Assembly (NCBI GenBank): GCA_016711325.1
Contig: JADJTH010000008.1
Coordinates: 558,001 to 622,000 of the forward strand
DNA: 64,000 bases
Source: Nigerium sp.
GTDB lineage: Bacteria > Actinomycetota > Actinomycetes > Propionibacteriales > Propionibacteriaceae
Direction of reading: 5' to 3'
Position numbers and translations under genes: made by a program. The notes beneath the pieces are model-generated. The model did no database searches and was not told the origin of the DNA. It was given only the letters and a program-made list of their open reading frames with translations. The first letter of the stretch is position 1. The number at the start of each line of letters is the position of its first letter. Positions 35,087-43,053 of this stretch are shown here, piece by piece.

Positions 35087-36363
35087 GCAGACAGCGCCTT
35101 GTCGAGGTCGGCGATCAGGTCGTCGGCGTTCTCGATGCCGATCGAGAGCCGGACGCCCTCGGGCGCCACACCGGCGTCCGCCAGTTCGGACTCGGTCAGT
35201 TGGCTGTGCGTCGTCGTGGCGGAGTGGATCGCGAGGCTCTTCGCGTCCCCGATGTTGGCCAGGTGACTGAACAGCTCCAGCGCCTCGATGAACCGCGCGC
35301 CGCCCTCGCGTCCGGTCGCCAGCCCGAAGCTGACCAGGCCGCCGTAACCACCGTCGAGCACGCGGTTGGCGGTCTCGTGGTAAGGGTCGGAGGGCAGGCC
35401 GGGGTAGCGCACCCAGGCGACGCGCGGGTCGCCGGCGAGATAGTTCGCCACGGCCAGCGCGTTGCTGCAGTGCCGCTCCATGCGCAGATGCAGGGTCTCC
35501 AGGCCGAGCAGGATCTGGAACGAGTTGAACGGCGCGATGGCTGCGCCGGTGTTGCGCAGCATCACCGTGCGGGCGCGGATGATGAAGGCCGCGGGACCGG
35601 CGGCCTCAGTCCAGATCACGCCGTGGTAGGCGCCGTCGGGGGCGGTCAGGTTGGGGAATCGCTCGGCGTGGGCCGCCCAGTCGAAGCGCCCGGAGTCGAC
35701 GATGAGCCCGCCCATCGTGGTGCCGTTGCCCGCGAAGTACTTGGTCGCGGCGTGCACGGAGATGTCGGCGCCGTGATCGAAGACGCGGCACAGGTAAGGG
35801 GTCGCCGCGGTGTTGTCGATGATCAGCGGCAGGCCGAGCGCGTGCGCGGCGTCCGCCCACGCCTCGATGTCGAGCACGTTGAGCGCGGGGTTGCCGAGGC
35901 TCTCGGCGAACACGAGCTTGGTGCGCTCGTCGACCACGCCCGCCAGGGCCGAGGGATCGTCGGGGTCGACGAAGCGGGTCTCGACGCCGAACTGCGGCAG
36001 CGTGTGGGCGAACAGCGCGTAGGTGCCGCCGTACAGCTTGGAGCTGGCGACGATGTTGTCGCCCGCACCGGCCAGCGTCAGCACCGCGTAGGTGATCGCC
36101 GCCGCACCGGACGCCGTGGCCAGTGACGCCAGGCCGCCCTCGAGGGCGGTGACGCGCTTCTCGAGGACGTCTTGGGTCGGGTTCATGATGCGGGTGTAGA
36201 TGTTGCCGGACGTGCGCAGGGCGAACAGGTCGGCGGCGTGCTGGGTGTCGTCGAACACGTAGCTGGTGGTCTGGTAGATCGGAACCGCCCGCGCATTGGT
36301 GGCGGGATCGGCCTGCTCCTGGCCGGCGTGGACCGCCAGCGTCTCGAAGCGGTAGTCACTCAT
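35083..36363 (-). CDS. metY: O-acetylhomoserine sulfhydrylase
   Basis: 426 residues of the PLP-dependent Cys/Met metabolism family. The N-terminus YRFETLAVHAGQEQADPAT and VPIYQTTSYVFDD are typical. The PLP lysine lies in SVHAATKYFAGNGTTMGG. It converts O-acetylhomoserine and sulfide to homocysteine. ATG 36363 has AAGGAGC upstream. Only 38 bp separate it from the preceding ThpR gene, so no long regulatory leader fits there. Confidence 0.95.
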   Translation of the reverse strand: MSDYRFETLAVHAGQEQADPATNARAVPIYQTTSYVFDDTQHAADLFALRTSGNIYTRIMNPTQDVLEKRVTALEGGLASLATASGAAAITYAVLTLAGAGDNIVASSKLYGGTYALFAHTLPQFGVETRFVDPDDPSALAGVVDERTKLVFAESLGNPALNVLDIEAWADAAHALGLPLIIDNTAATPYLCRVFDHGADISVHAATKYFAGNGTTMGGLIVDSGRFDWAAHAERFPNLTAPDGAYHGVIWTEAAGPAAFIIRARTVMLRNTGAAIAPFNSFQILLGLETLHLRMERHCSNALAVANYLAGDPRVAWVRYPGLPSDPYHETANRVLDGGYGGLVSFGLATGREGGARFIEALELFSHLANIGDAKSLAIHSATTTHSQLTESELADAGVAPEGVRLSIGIENADDLIADLDKALSA

Positions 36364-36401
36364 GGAAATGCTCCTTCAACCAGCGGTCTCGATGGGTCAC
36401 C

Positions 36402-36998
36402 TTAGAGCGGCTGGCCGCCGGGCACGAAGGGATCTCGTGCGCTGGGCGCCAGCGCGAACGTGTCGAGGGTCTCGTAGCGGTGTCCGCGGTCGCGAAGGTG
36501 GGACGCGACGAGCGCGACACCGGTCACCGGAAACGGGGCCGCGTCGTAGGTGTCGAGCACGTGCAGCAGGCGGGTGACGTCGAGCGGACGGCGGGCGCGG
36601 GCGAGGGTCAGGTGGGGGACGAACCGGGCGCCGTCGGGATTCGCTCCCGCGTGGGAGGCGGCGTGGCGGCACCGCCCGGCGAGAGCGGCGAGCGCGCCGG
36701 CGCCCGCGGCGACGCCGAGCCACAGGTGCCTGGACTCCCTCGGTCGCGGGAACGCTCCGCCGCCGCCGAGCGTGAGGGTGAAGGCGGGCGTCCGGCGCGC
36801 GGCCGCGCTCAGATGCTCGGCGAGCCGGTCGAGATGGCGGTCGGCGACATCGGCCATGAAGGCGGTGGTGAGGTGCCAGGATTCCGGGTGCGTCCAGCGC
36901 AGCCGGGGCTCCGCCTCCCGGCGGGGCGCGAGGAAGGCGTCCAGGTCTTCGACGAGCGAGGCCGGAGGAAGGACGGCGGTGAACAGGCGGGTTCCCAT
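36402..36998 (-). CDS. thpR: RNA 2',3'-cyclic phosphodiesterase (ThpR/LigT)
   Basis: 198 residues with the paired H-x-T motifs of the 2H family: ESWHLTTAFMADV and FVPHLTLARARRP. It starts MGTRLFTAVLPPASLVEDLD. The fold opens 2',3'-cyclic phosphates. The physiological role in bacteria is unclear. ATG 36998 fits the family; upstream reading is shadow. It lies 55 bp from the divergent YqeY gene. Confidence 0.87.
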   Translation of the reverse strand: MGTRLFTAVLPPASLVEDLDAFLAPRREAEPRLRWTHPESWHLTTAFMADVADRHLDRLAEHLSAAARRTPAFTLTLGGGGAFPRPRESRHLWLGVAAGAGALAALAGRCRHAASHAGANPDGARFVPHLTLARARRPLDVTRLLHVLDTYDAAPFPVTGVALVASHLRDRGHRYETLDTFALAPSARDPFVPGGQPL

Positions 36999-37053
36999 CG
37001 GCTCACCGTAGCGGGGCTGTGGGACAATGGCTGGCCAAGGAAAGGACGATTCG

Positions 37054-37518
37054 ATGACCCTCGAAGAGACGCTGCACGCCGACATGGTCGCGGCCCTGAA
37101 GGCGCGCGATCCCGAGCTGACCACCACCCTGCGCATGGCGATCGCGGCCCTGAAGAACGAGAAGGTGGCCGGCAAGGTGGCGCGTGAGCTGACCGAGGCG
37201 GACGAGATCGCCGTCCTGCAGCGCGAGGTGCGCACACGCAAGGACTCCGCGCAGGCGTACGCCGACGCCAACCGCCCCGAGTTGGCCGCCAAGGAACTCA
37301 CCGAGGCGCGGGTGATCGGCGCCTACCTGCCCGCCACACTCACCGAGGCCGAACTGGACGCACTCGTGGCGGACGCGGTGGCCGCGGCGGAGACGGCGTC
37401 CGGCGCCAAGCCCACGATGCGCCAGATGGGCGCCATCATCAAGGCCGTCAACGCCGCAGCCGCCAGGCGCGCGGAAGGTGCCGTCGTGGCCGCCAAGGTG
37501 AAGGCCGCGCTGGCCTGA
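37054..37518 (+). CDS. GatB/YqeY domain protein
   Basis: 154 residues of the YqeY family: TLRMAIAALKNEKVAG, then AKELTEARVIGAYLPATLTE and SGAKPTMRQMGAIIKAVNA. The domain resembles the tRNA-binding tail of GatB, but the function of the stand-alone form is not established. The ATG at 37054 follows AAAGGACG. The following ABC-transporter gene starts 24 bp later on the same strand. Confidence 0.9.
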   Translation: MTLEETLHADMVAALKARDPELTTTLRMAIAALKNEKVAGKVARELTEADEIAVLQREVRTRKDSAQAYADANRPELAAKELTEARVIGAYLPATLTEAELDALVADAVAAAETASGAKPTMRQMGAIIKAVNAAAARRAEGAVVAAKVKAALA

Positions 37519-37542
37519 GCCGGCAGCGACCCCGGACAGGCC

Positions 37543-38478
37543 GTGACCATGCCACCACTGATCGACTGCACGGCGGTGACGAAGGAGTTCGGACGCCTCA
37601 CCGCGGTGAAGGACGTGACCTTCTCGATGGACCGCGGCACCGTGCTCGGGTTCCTCGGACCCAACGGTGCCGGCAAGTCCACCACGATCCGGATGCTGCT
37701 CGGCCTGTCCTCGCCGACCGCCGGCACGGTCCGCGTGTTCGGCGAGGATCCGATGCGCCGGCCGCACGTGCGCAGCCGGATCGGGTACTCCCCCGGAGAA
37801 CTGCGGCTGGATGACCGGCTGAGCGTCGCCAGCACCCTGAAGAGCTGGGCGCGGTTGCGCGGGGGCGTGGACGAGCGCTTCCGCGACGAGCTGATCGAGA
37901 GGCTCGGCGTCCAGGCCGGACGTCATGTGCGGGGGCTGTCCACCGGCAACCGCCGCAAGCTGGCGCTCGCCGGCGCGCTGATGGCGCGTCCGGAGCTACT
38001 GATCCTCGACGAGCCGACCAACGGGCTCGACCCGCTGGTGCAGAACGAGTTCATGACCATCCTCGGCGAGATGACCGCGGCGGGCACCAGCGTGCTGCTG
38101 TCGTCGCACATCCTCAGCGAGGTCGAGCGCATCGCCGACCGGGTCCTGGTGATCCGCGGCGGCGTGATCCTGGCCGACGGTCCGACCGCGCTTCTGCGGC
38201 GGGGCGCCGATCAGGTGTTCCGGGTCGTCTTCGCACAGACGGCGCCGCCGGCGTCCGTGTTCGAGGTGCTGGACGGTTGCAGGTCGGTGGAGGCGCCGCG
38301 CCCGAACGAGCTGAGGGTGCATTGGACGGGGCCACCCGGGCCGTTGCTGGCACGGCTCGCTGGCCACGAGGTCGAGTCGCTCACCGCACCCGAGCCCGAC
38401 CTGGAGACGGCGTTCATGTCGTTCTACCGCGACGAGGACGCCACGCACGCCGCGGCGTCGGGCAGAGGTGCGCGATGA
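37543..38478 (+). CDS. ABC transporter ATP-binding protein
   Basis: 311 residues. Walker A FLGPNGAGKSTTIRMLLG, Q-loop/Pro region IGYSPGELRLDDRL, signature LSTGNRRKLALAGALMARP (variant of LSGGQ), Walker B LLILDEPTNGLDPL and H-loop LLSSHILSEVERIADR. It fits ABC-2 type exporters with an intact C-terminal extension. GTG 37543 and ATG 37549 are both possible starts. The ATGA overlap with the permease gene makes a two-gene export system of unknown substrate. Confidence 0.92.
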   Translation: MTMPPLIDCTAVTKEFGRLTAVKDVTFSMDRGTVLGFLGPNGAGKSTTIRMLLGLSSPTAGTVRVFGEDPMRRPHVRSRIGYSPGELRLDDRLSVASTLKSWARLRGGVDERFRDELIERLGVQAGRHVRGLSTGNRRKLALAGALMARPELLILDEPTNGLDPLVQNEFMTILGEMTAAGTSVLLSSHILSEVERIADRVLVIRGGVILADGPTALLRRGADQVFRVVFAQTAPPASVFEVLDGCRSVEAPRPNELRVHWTGPPGPLLARLAGHEVESLTAPEPDLETAFMSFYRDEDATHAAASGRGAR

Positions 38479-39272
38479 GCCTCGAACTCCTGGCGCGCGC
38501 CCTCGGCGCCCAGCGGCGCAGCGGCGTGATCTGGGTGATCTGCCTGGTCGCTCTGGCCGCCTCGGTGGTGGCATTGTGGCCGTCCATGAGCGAGTCCGGC
38601 TCGCTCGACGCGATGGTCGCAGGTCTTTCCCCCGAGCTCGTCTCCGCGTTCGGTCTGGCCGACCTGGGCTCACCCGTGGGCTTCCTCAACGGCAACCTCT
38701 ACGCGCTGCTCCTGCCGCTGGCGTTCTCGGCGCTGGGCATCATGCACATGACCACCCTCACGGCGGGCGACGAGGACGCCGGACGCCTCGAACTGCTGCT
38801 CGCGCTGCCGGTGAGCAGGACTCAGGTCTACGTGACCCGCGTCGCGGCGGTCGCGATCGTACTCGCTTTCGCGAACCTGGCGGTGGGCGCCGTGGTCGGT
38901 CTCGGTGGAGCCGCCTTCGACATGAATCTCGGCGGCGAAGGCGTGACTGCGGCGACCGTCGCGCTCTTCCTGCTGGCGCTCTTCCACGCGGCGCTGGCGT
39001 TCGGCCTGGCGGGCGCCGGGCTGCGAGCCTCCGCCGTCTCCGGCGTCAGCTTCGGCGTGCTGATGCTGGGCTACCTCGGGCACGCGGTGCTCCCCCTCGC
39101 CGAGGGCCTGGCCGACGCCGCCCTCGCCTCGCCGTGGGAGTGGGCGCTCGGGGAGCACCCGCTCGAGAACGGGTTCGATGCGCCGGGGCTGGGCGCGCTG
39201 GGGGTCGGCATCGTCGTCTTCACCGCGGTCGGATTGATCGCGGTGCGGCGCCGCACGATCCGGACGGTGTGA
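38475..39272 (+). CDS. ABC-2 type transporter permease
   Basis: 265 residues with six hydrophobic helices: GVIWVICLVALAASVVALWP, LLLPLAFSALGIMHM, VAAVAIVLAFANLAVGAVVG, VALFLLALFHAALAFGLAG, VSFGVLMLGYLGHAVL and LGVGIVVFTAVGLIAV. LELLLALPVSRTQVYVTRVA is characteristic of ABC-2 permeases. Coupled by ATGA to the ATPase. Substrate unknown. Confidence 0.88.
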   Translation: MSLELLARALGAQRRSGVIWVICLVALAASVVALWPSMSESGSLDAMVAGLSPELVSAFGLADLGSPVGFLNGNLYALLLPLAFSALGIMHMTTLTAGDEDAGRLELLLALPVSRTQVYVTRVAAVAIVLAFANLAVGAVVGLGGAAFDMNLGGEGVTAATVALFLLALFHAALAFGLAGAGLRASAVSGVSFGVLMLGYLGHAVLPLAEGLADAALASPWEWALGEHPLENGFDAPGLGALGVGIVVFTAVGLIAVRRRTIRTV

Positions 39273-39288
39273 CAGGCGCCGTGTTCGC

Positions 39289-39657
39289 TCAGGCGATCCC
39301 GCCGATCGCCAGGCCGAGCACGGACGCCGCGAGGCTGACGGCGAGCATGCCCCCGCCATGGACCAGGGCCGCCGGCCACCGTCCGTCGCGGATCAACCGC
39401 GCTCCCTCGACCGAGGCCGTCGAGAACGTGGAATAGCCGCCGAGCAGCCCGACGCCGAGAACGGCGACCAGGTGCTCATGCCCAAGCTGGGTGAGGCCGT
39501 AGCCGGTCAGCAGCCCGAGCGCGAAGCAGGCGGTCGCGTTGACCACGACGGTGCCCAGCGGAAGCGTCGTCCGGTTGATCCGGCTCACGCCGGTGTCAAC
39601 GAGGAAGCGAAGCGCTCCCCCGATTCCACCCGCCAGGGCCGTCAACAGCAGGATCAT
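39289..39657 (-). CDS. crcB: Fluoride channel protein FluC (CrcB), first of a pair
   Basis: 122 residues with four helices. Family motifs GGIGGALRFLVD, GTVVVNATACFALGLLTG and LGGYSTFSTASVEGARL include the conserved Asn and the Phe-box. Tandem FluC genes usually give a heterodimeric fluoride exporter. ATG 39657 overlaps the stop of the other copy by 4 bp. No fluoride riboswitch is seen, as the upstream gene is too close. Confidence 0.9.
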   Translation of the reverse strand: MILLLTALAGGIGGALRFLVDTGVSRINRTTLPLGTVVVNATACFALGLLTGYGLTQLGHEHLVAVLGVGLLGGYSTFSTASVEGARLIRDGRWPAALVHGGGMLAVSLAASVLGLAIGGIA

Positions 39658-40103
39658 CGCGCCGCCCTCGCCGCCGTCCGGCGTCGCGCCACGGCGGCGG
39701 CTACACCGAGCCCCACACCGGCCGCGGCCAGGCCGACCACCACGCTGAGCAGCGCGTAGGCGATCCCCAGCCAGGTGTGGCCGGACTGCGCCAGCCGGTC
39801 GATCTCGACCACGTAGGTGCTGTACGTCGTGAAGCCGCCGATCACGCCCGTGCCCACGCCGAGCCGGACGCCCCTCCGCCAGCCGGTGTCCGGACCGGCG
39901 TGCGCAAGGCTCTCCAGGACAACGGCCAGGACGAAGCTGCCCGCGATGTTGATGGCGAAGGTCGCCCAGGGCCACTCCCCAGGCCCGTGCGGGAAGGCGA
40001 TCCCGAGCGCAGCCCGCGCCAGGGTGCCGAGCACGGCGCCGCAGGCGACCAGGCCGGCGAGGCGCCACAGCGGCGTCCGCGGAGCTGAAGAAGTGAGGCG
40101 CAC
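39654..40103 (-). CDS. crcB: Fluoride channel protein FluC (CrcB), second of a pair
   Basis: 149 residues with four helices: LVACGAVLGTLARAALG, WATFAINIAGSFVLAVVLE, VIGGFTTYSTYVVEIDRLA and the last helix at LLSVVVGLAAAGVGLGVAA. The Tyr in FTTYSTY is typical of one half of split pairs. It is translated just before the other copy (ATGA overlap). The 46-residue polar stretch after the second helix is a normal loop, and the C-terminus is Arg/Ala rich. Confidence 0.9.
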   Translation of the reverse strand: MRLTSSAPRTPLWRLAGLVACGAVLGTLARAALGIAFPHGPGEWPWATFAINIAGSFVLAVVLESLAHAGPDTGWRRGVRLGVGTGVIGGFTTYSTYVVEIDRLAQSGHTWLGIAYALLSVVVGLAAAGVGLGVAAAVARRRTAARAAR

Positions 40104-40107
40104 CGCC

Positions 40108-40485
40108 CTAGCGTACGACGGGCAGGCCCGTCGTCTTGGCGGCGCTCTCGAGCGAGCCGAGATTCGTCACGTCGGCGATGCCGGCCTTCTCCATGAGCGC
40201 CTTGGCCTGCCCCGAGCGGTTGCCGGAGCGGCAGTAGACCACGTATTCGGCGTCGGGGTCGAGCTCCGGAAGGGCCTTTTCGAGCTCTCCCCCGTTGAGG
40301 TCGAGCAGGCGCGCTCCCTCGAGGTGGCCCGCCGCGAACTCGCCGGGCGTGCGGACGTCGATCACGATCGTGTCCGGGCCGACGGCGATCGGTTGATCCG
40401 CTCCCGCGGAGCATCCCGTCAGCCCCACCAGCGCGACCACGACCATCGCGACGAGAAGGCGTGCTGCCTTCGCGGTGCCGCGCAT
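40108..40485 (-). CDS. Rhodanese-like domain lipoprotein
   Basis: 125 residues. Lipoprotein signal with lipobox LTGC (Cys25). The rhodanese domain has DTIVIDVRTPGEFAAGHLEG and the catalytic loop YVVYCRSGNRSGQAKAL with active Cys. It would transfer sulfane sulfur outside the cytoplasmic membrane. It lies 4 bp before the second FluC gene and downstream of a zinc-ribbon gene, all behind a CsoR/CstR-type palindrome, so control by copper or persulfide is likely. Confidence 0.87.
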   Translation of the reverse strand: MRGTAKAARLLVAMVVVALVGLTGCSAGADQPIAVGPDTIVIDVRTPGEFAAGHLEGARLLDLNGGELEKALPELDPDAEYVVYCRSGNRSGQAKALMEKAGIADVTNLGSLESAAKTTGLPVVR

Positions 40486-40492
40486 CCCCGGC

Positions 40493-40681
40493 TCAGCGCC
40501 CGAGGAGCCGGGCGAAGAACCCGCCGCCCTGGTTCGCCTGCGCGGCGTCCAGTTGCGCCTGGCTGTGCTTGCCGCCGCACCACTCGCCCGCCGGCACGGT
40601 CGCCTTCACCATGGCCACGTGCTGGCCGCAGCCGGCCCAGGTGGTCTTGCCGCAGGTCTTGCACTTCGTCGCTCGGCACAT
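40493..40681 (-). CDS. Small Cys-rich zinc-ribbon-like protein
   Basis: 62 residues. MCRATKCKTCGKTTWAGCGQ has CxxC-type cysteines, followed by HVAMVKATVPAGEWCGG. The C-terminal tail GGGFFARLLGR looks flexible and amphipathic. No named family is certain. It is the first gene of the unit ending in the FluC pair, 61 bp from a 20-bp palindrome. Metal binding is suggested by the cysteines only. Confidence 0.65.
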   Translation of the reverse strand: MCRATKCKTCGKTTWAGCGQHVAMVKATVPAGEWCGGKHSQAQLDAAQANQGGGFFARLLGR

Positions 40682-40742
40682 CGCTGGTGATCCCTCTCGT
40701 CGAATCGCGGGCGGCGCTTACGGCGGATCCACCCGAGGACGA

Positions 40743-40762
40743 CTATACCCCTAGGGGTATAG
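40743..40762. promoter_or_regulatory. CsoR/CstR-type operator palindrome
   Basis: CTATACCCCTAGGGGTATAG is a perfect 20-bp palindrome. The TACCCC-x-GGGGTA design is that of CsoR/CstR-family repressors, which sense copper or persulfides. It lies 61 bp before the zinc-ribbon/rhodanese/FluC unit, and 113 bp before pxpA on the other strand. No repressor gene is seen nearby in the window, so the regulator would be encoded elsewhere. Confidence 0.75.
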
Positions 40763-40874
40763 ATCCAGCCACCTCCGCGCCGACCCCTCACCCGGCCGGG
40801 CGTCGCCTCTGCCGGCACGGACCTACGCTGGTGGCGTCCGCTCGCTCTCTCACCGAACCGGAGGCCGACCCGCG

Positions 40875-41642
40875 ATGGCCGAGATCGATCTCAACGCCGA
40901 CCTCGGCGAGAACTCACCCGATCGCGTCGTCGGCGACGACGCGAGCCTGCTCGCGATCGTGACGAGCGCCAATGTGTCCTGCGGCTATCACGCAGGAAGC
41001 CCCGAGGGCATCCGGGCGACGCTCGGCGCGGCCGTGGCCAACGGGGTCGCCATCGGGGCGCACCCCGCCTACCGCGACTATGACGGCTTCGGACGCCGCG
41101 CCATGGACCTGCCCTCGGCGGCCCTCCAGGCCGAGGTGGAATACCAGCTCGGCGCCCTCGCCGGATTGGCGTCCGCCGTCGGTGGCCGGGTGACCTACGT
41201 GAAACCGCACGGCGCCCTCTACACCACGATCGCCCGCGACCGGCGGAAGGCCAAGGCCGTCGTGGCGGCGATCAAGGCCGTCAATCCGAACCTCACGATG
41301 CTCGGCCTGGCCGGCGGCGTGGCGCTCGATGTCGCCCGCGAGGCCGGCCTCGCCGTAGCCGCGGAGGCCTTCGCCGATCGCGCCTACCGGCCCGATGGTC
41401 ACCTCGTGTCCCGCACTCAGGAGGGCGCGGTGCTCCACGATTCGGCCGAGATCGCCGAGCGCATGCTGCGCCTGGCCGAGGAGGGCGTGATCAGGGCCGT
41501 CGACGGCACCGACGTGAGCATCGCGGCCCAGTCGATCTGCGTGCACGGAGACAGCCCCGGCGCCGTCACCACTGCGGCGGCGGTCCGCCGCCGGCTCGAG
41601 GCGTCCGGCGTCACGCTCGCCCCCTTCGCGGCGAGGAACTGA
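40875..41642 (+). CDS. pxpA: 5-oxoprolinase subunit PxpA (LamB/YcsF family)
   Basis: 255 residues starting AEIDLNADLGENSPD, the diagnostic LamB/YcsF opening, with SANVSCGYHAGSPEGIR, GAHPAYRDYDGFGRR and YVKPHGALYTTIARD. PxpA works with PxpBC to hydrolyse 5-oxoproline to glutamate with ATP. PxpB and PxpC are not adjacent here. It is transcribed away from the palindrome. Confidence 0.93.
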   Translation: MAEIDLNADLGENSPDRVVGDDASLLAIVTSANVSCGYHAGSPEGIRATLGAAVANGVAIGAHPAYRDYDGFGRRAMDLPSAALQAEVEYQLGALAGLASAVGGRVTYVKPHGALYTTIARDRRKAKAVVAAIKAVNPNLTMLGLAGGVALDVAREAGLAVAAEAFADRAYRPDGHLVSRTQEGAVLHDSAEIAERMLRLAEEGVIRAVDGTDVSIAAQSICVHGDSPGAVTTAAAVRRRLEASGVTLAPFAARN

Positions 41643-41672
41643 CGCGCTGGGTCGTCCAGAGCGCCGGACGCC

Positions 41673-42572
41673 TCAGGCGAGCAGGTCGAGCAACCAGCGC
41701 GACCCTCGCACGGACGCGCCGGCCGCCTCGGCGCGCGCCGCGAGGCCGCGGTCGCTGGTGACGACGGTGACCGTGTGGCCGTCGCCGGCCAGCCTCGCCG
41801 CCTCGGCGGCGATCGCGTCGTCACCGGACGCCGGCGCCCGGACGATCCGGACGCCGCCGGCGTCCGGCACCGCGCGGGCCTGGCCCTCGACGACCACGTG
41901 CCAGACCGGGAACCAGGTGTGCTCGGGCAGATCCAGCGCGGCCGCCACCACGCCGCGTGAGGCCAGGGAACCGATGCGTCCGATCAGGCGCTCGGTGGCG
42001 CCGCGGCGGTCCTTCCACCAGCCGTCGGGGACCGAGCCCACCGCGTTCGCGGCGTCCACGACGACGGCCGGCCGGACGCCGAGCAGCGCCCGAAGCCGGG
42101 GCCAGGCCTCGGCGAAGCCCGGGTGCAGCGGATAGGTGTCGACGAGGGCGATCGGCACCCAGGACAACTCGACGCTCTCGGGGTCGTTGATGACGGCCTC
42201 GAAGGGCTCGATCACGTCGCCGACCAGGGTCGTGTACGACCAGTGGCCGAGATCGAGGACGCCGGCGAACCGCGGGCGGACCGCCGCCTCGGGCACTCCC
42301 GCCTCCTCGTGGGCTTCGCGCAGGGCCGCGACGCCGGCGTCCTCGCCCTCGTGGCGGGCCCCGCCGGGCAGGGCCCACGTGCCGCCGAAGTGGCTCCACG
42401 ACACGCGGTGCTGCAGCAGGACACCGCGGTCGGGGTCGAGTGTGAGCAGGCCGGCCGCGCCGAAGCGGCCCCAGTAGCGCGTGCCGTCGGGCGCGACCAC
42501 CCACGCGTCGCCGGGATCGCGGGGACCGTGAGGCCGGCGGGGCTCGCCGGGGCCTGGCTGCTCGACGGTCAT
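41673..42572 (-). CDS. NUDIX hydrolase fused to a NYN/PIN-like domain
   Basis: 299 residues. The first 160 residues hold a NUDIX box (GGARHEGEDAGVAALREAHEEAGV), with LLTLDPDRGVLLQHR before it. From about residue 165 a second domain starts PAVVVDAANAVGSVPDGWW, and later DDAIAAEAARL and VTVVTSDRGLAARAEAAGA place Asp residues in a NYN/PIN-like fold. PIN-like domains are nucleases, so the fusion may link nucleotide-derivative hydrolysis to RNA processing. Both substrates are unknown. A 17-codon open frame just upstream overlaps its ATG. Confidence 0.85.
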   Translation of the reverse strand: MTVEQPGPGEPRRPHGPRDPGDAWVVAPDGTRYWGRFGAAGLLTLDPDRGVLLQHRVSWSHFGGTWALPGGARHEGEDAGVAALREAHEEAGVPEAAVRPRFAGVLDLGHWSYTTLVGDVIEPFEAVINDPESVELSWVPIALVDTYPLHPGFAEAWPRLRALLGVRPAVVVDAANAVGSVPDGWWKDRRGATERLIGRIGSLASRGVVAAALDLPEHTWFPVWHVVVEGQARAVPDAGGVRIVRAPASGDDAIAAEAARLAGDGHTVTVVTSDRGLAARAEAAGASVRGSRWLLDLLA

Positions 42573-43053
42573 CGGACGCCTCCGTGTGCGCCGTCGCGGA
42601 CGATACCGGTGCTGTCCCCCATCGGGTTGTTCCTTCCGTTGGCACTGGGTGCGAGCCTAGCCAGCCCAGCCACGACCGCCGCGGCCTCGTGGACTTCCGG
42701 ACCGACTCCCCGCACGGCCGGCCGCCCACCTGGACGGGGCGCTGCTCTCTGGCTTCCGGCCGCGATCGAGCCGAGGTGCGCGAAACCGCGCGGGTCGGCG
42801 CACGCTCCGGCCGCCGGTGGCGGCGTCCCGTTCGAGTGCGGGAGCTTCACCCGTCCCGACGTACGCCAGCGGGCATCCCGACGGCGTGCCGATCAGACGA
42901 GTGGAACTCTCTGCGGCCTACCGGCACGAGTCGGGATCCGATCCGTCTGCCTGCATCCGTCTGCGACTTCAGGATACGCCGCGACCCCCCTCTTGCCGCA
43001 AGGCCACTCTGGTCAGGCATGATGCAACCTTCCCCGACGATCGGAGGCTCGGC
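42573..43053. other. 481-bp divergent intergenic region before helR
   Basis: No credible large gene is seen. It holds the 17-codon leader frame of the NUDIX gene (42569-42622, minus, MGDSTGIVRDGAHGGVR, with GGAAGGA upstream and ATGA overlap with the NUDIX start) and the rifamycin-associated-like element at 42987-43005. The rest shows ordinary GC-rich sequence. Confidence 0.5.
42987..43005 (+). promoter_or_regulatory. Rifamycin-associated element (RAE)-like inverted repeat
   Basis: CCCCTCTTGCCGCAAGGCC contains the 11-nt near-palindrome CTTGCCGCAAG flanked by a C-run and GGCC. It strongly resembles the RAE core that, from memory, reads CTTGCGGCAAG within a C/G-flanked inverted repeat and precedes rifamycin-inducible genes in Actinobacteria. 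It lies about 50 bp before the helR start, in promoter position. Confidence 0.6.

Noticed and set aside
36364..36401. SAM riboswitch before metY
   Set aside because: Only 38 bp separate metY from the preceding gene, too short for any known SAM riboswitch.
40104..40107. Fluoride riboswitch before the FluC pair
   Set aside because: Only 4 bp lie between the rhodanese stop and the FluC start; no room for the aptamer.
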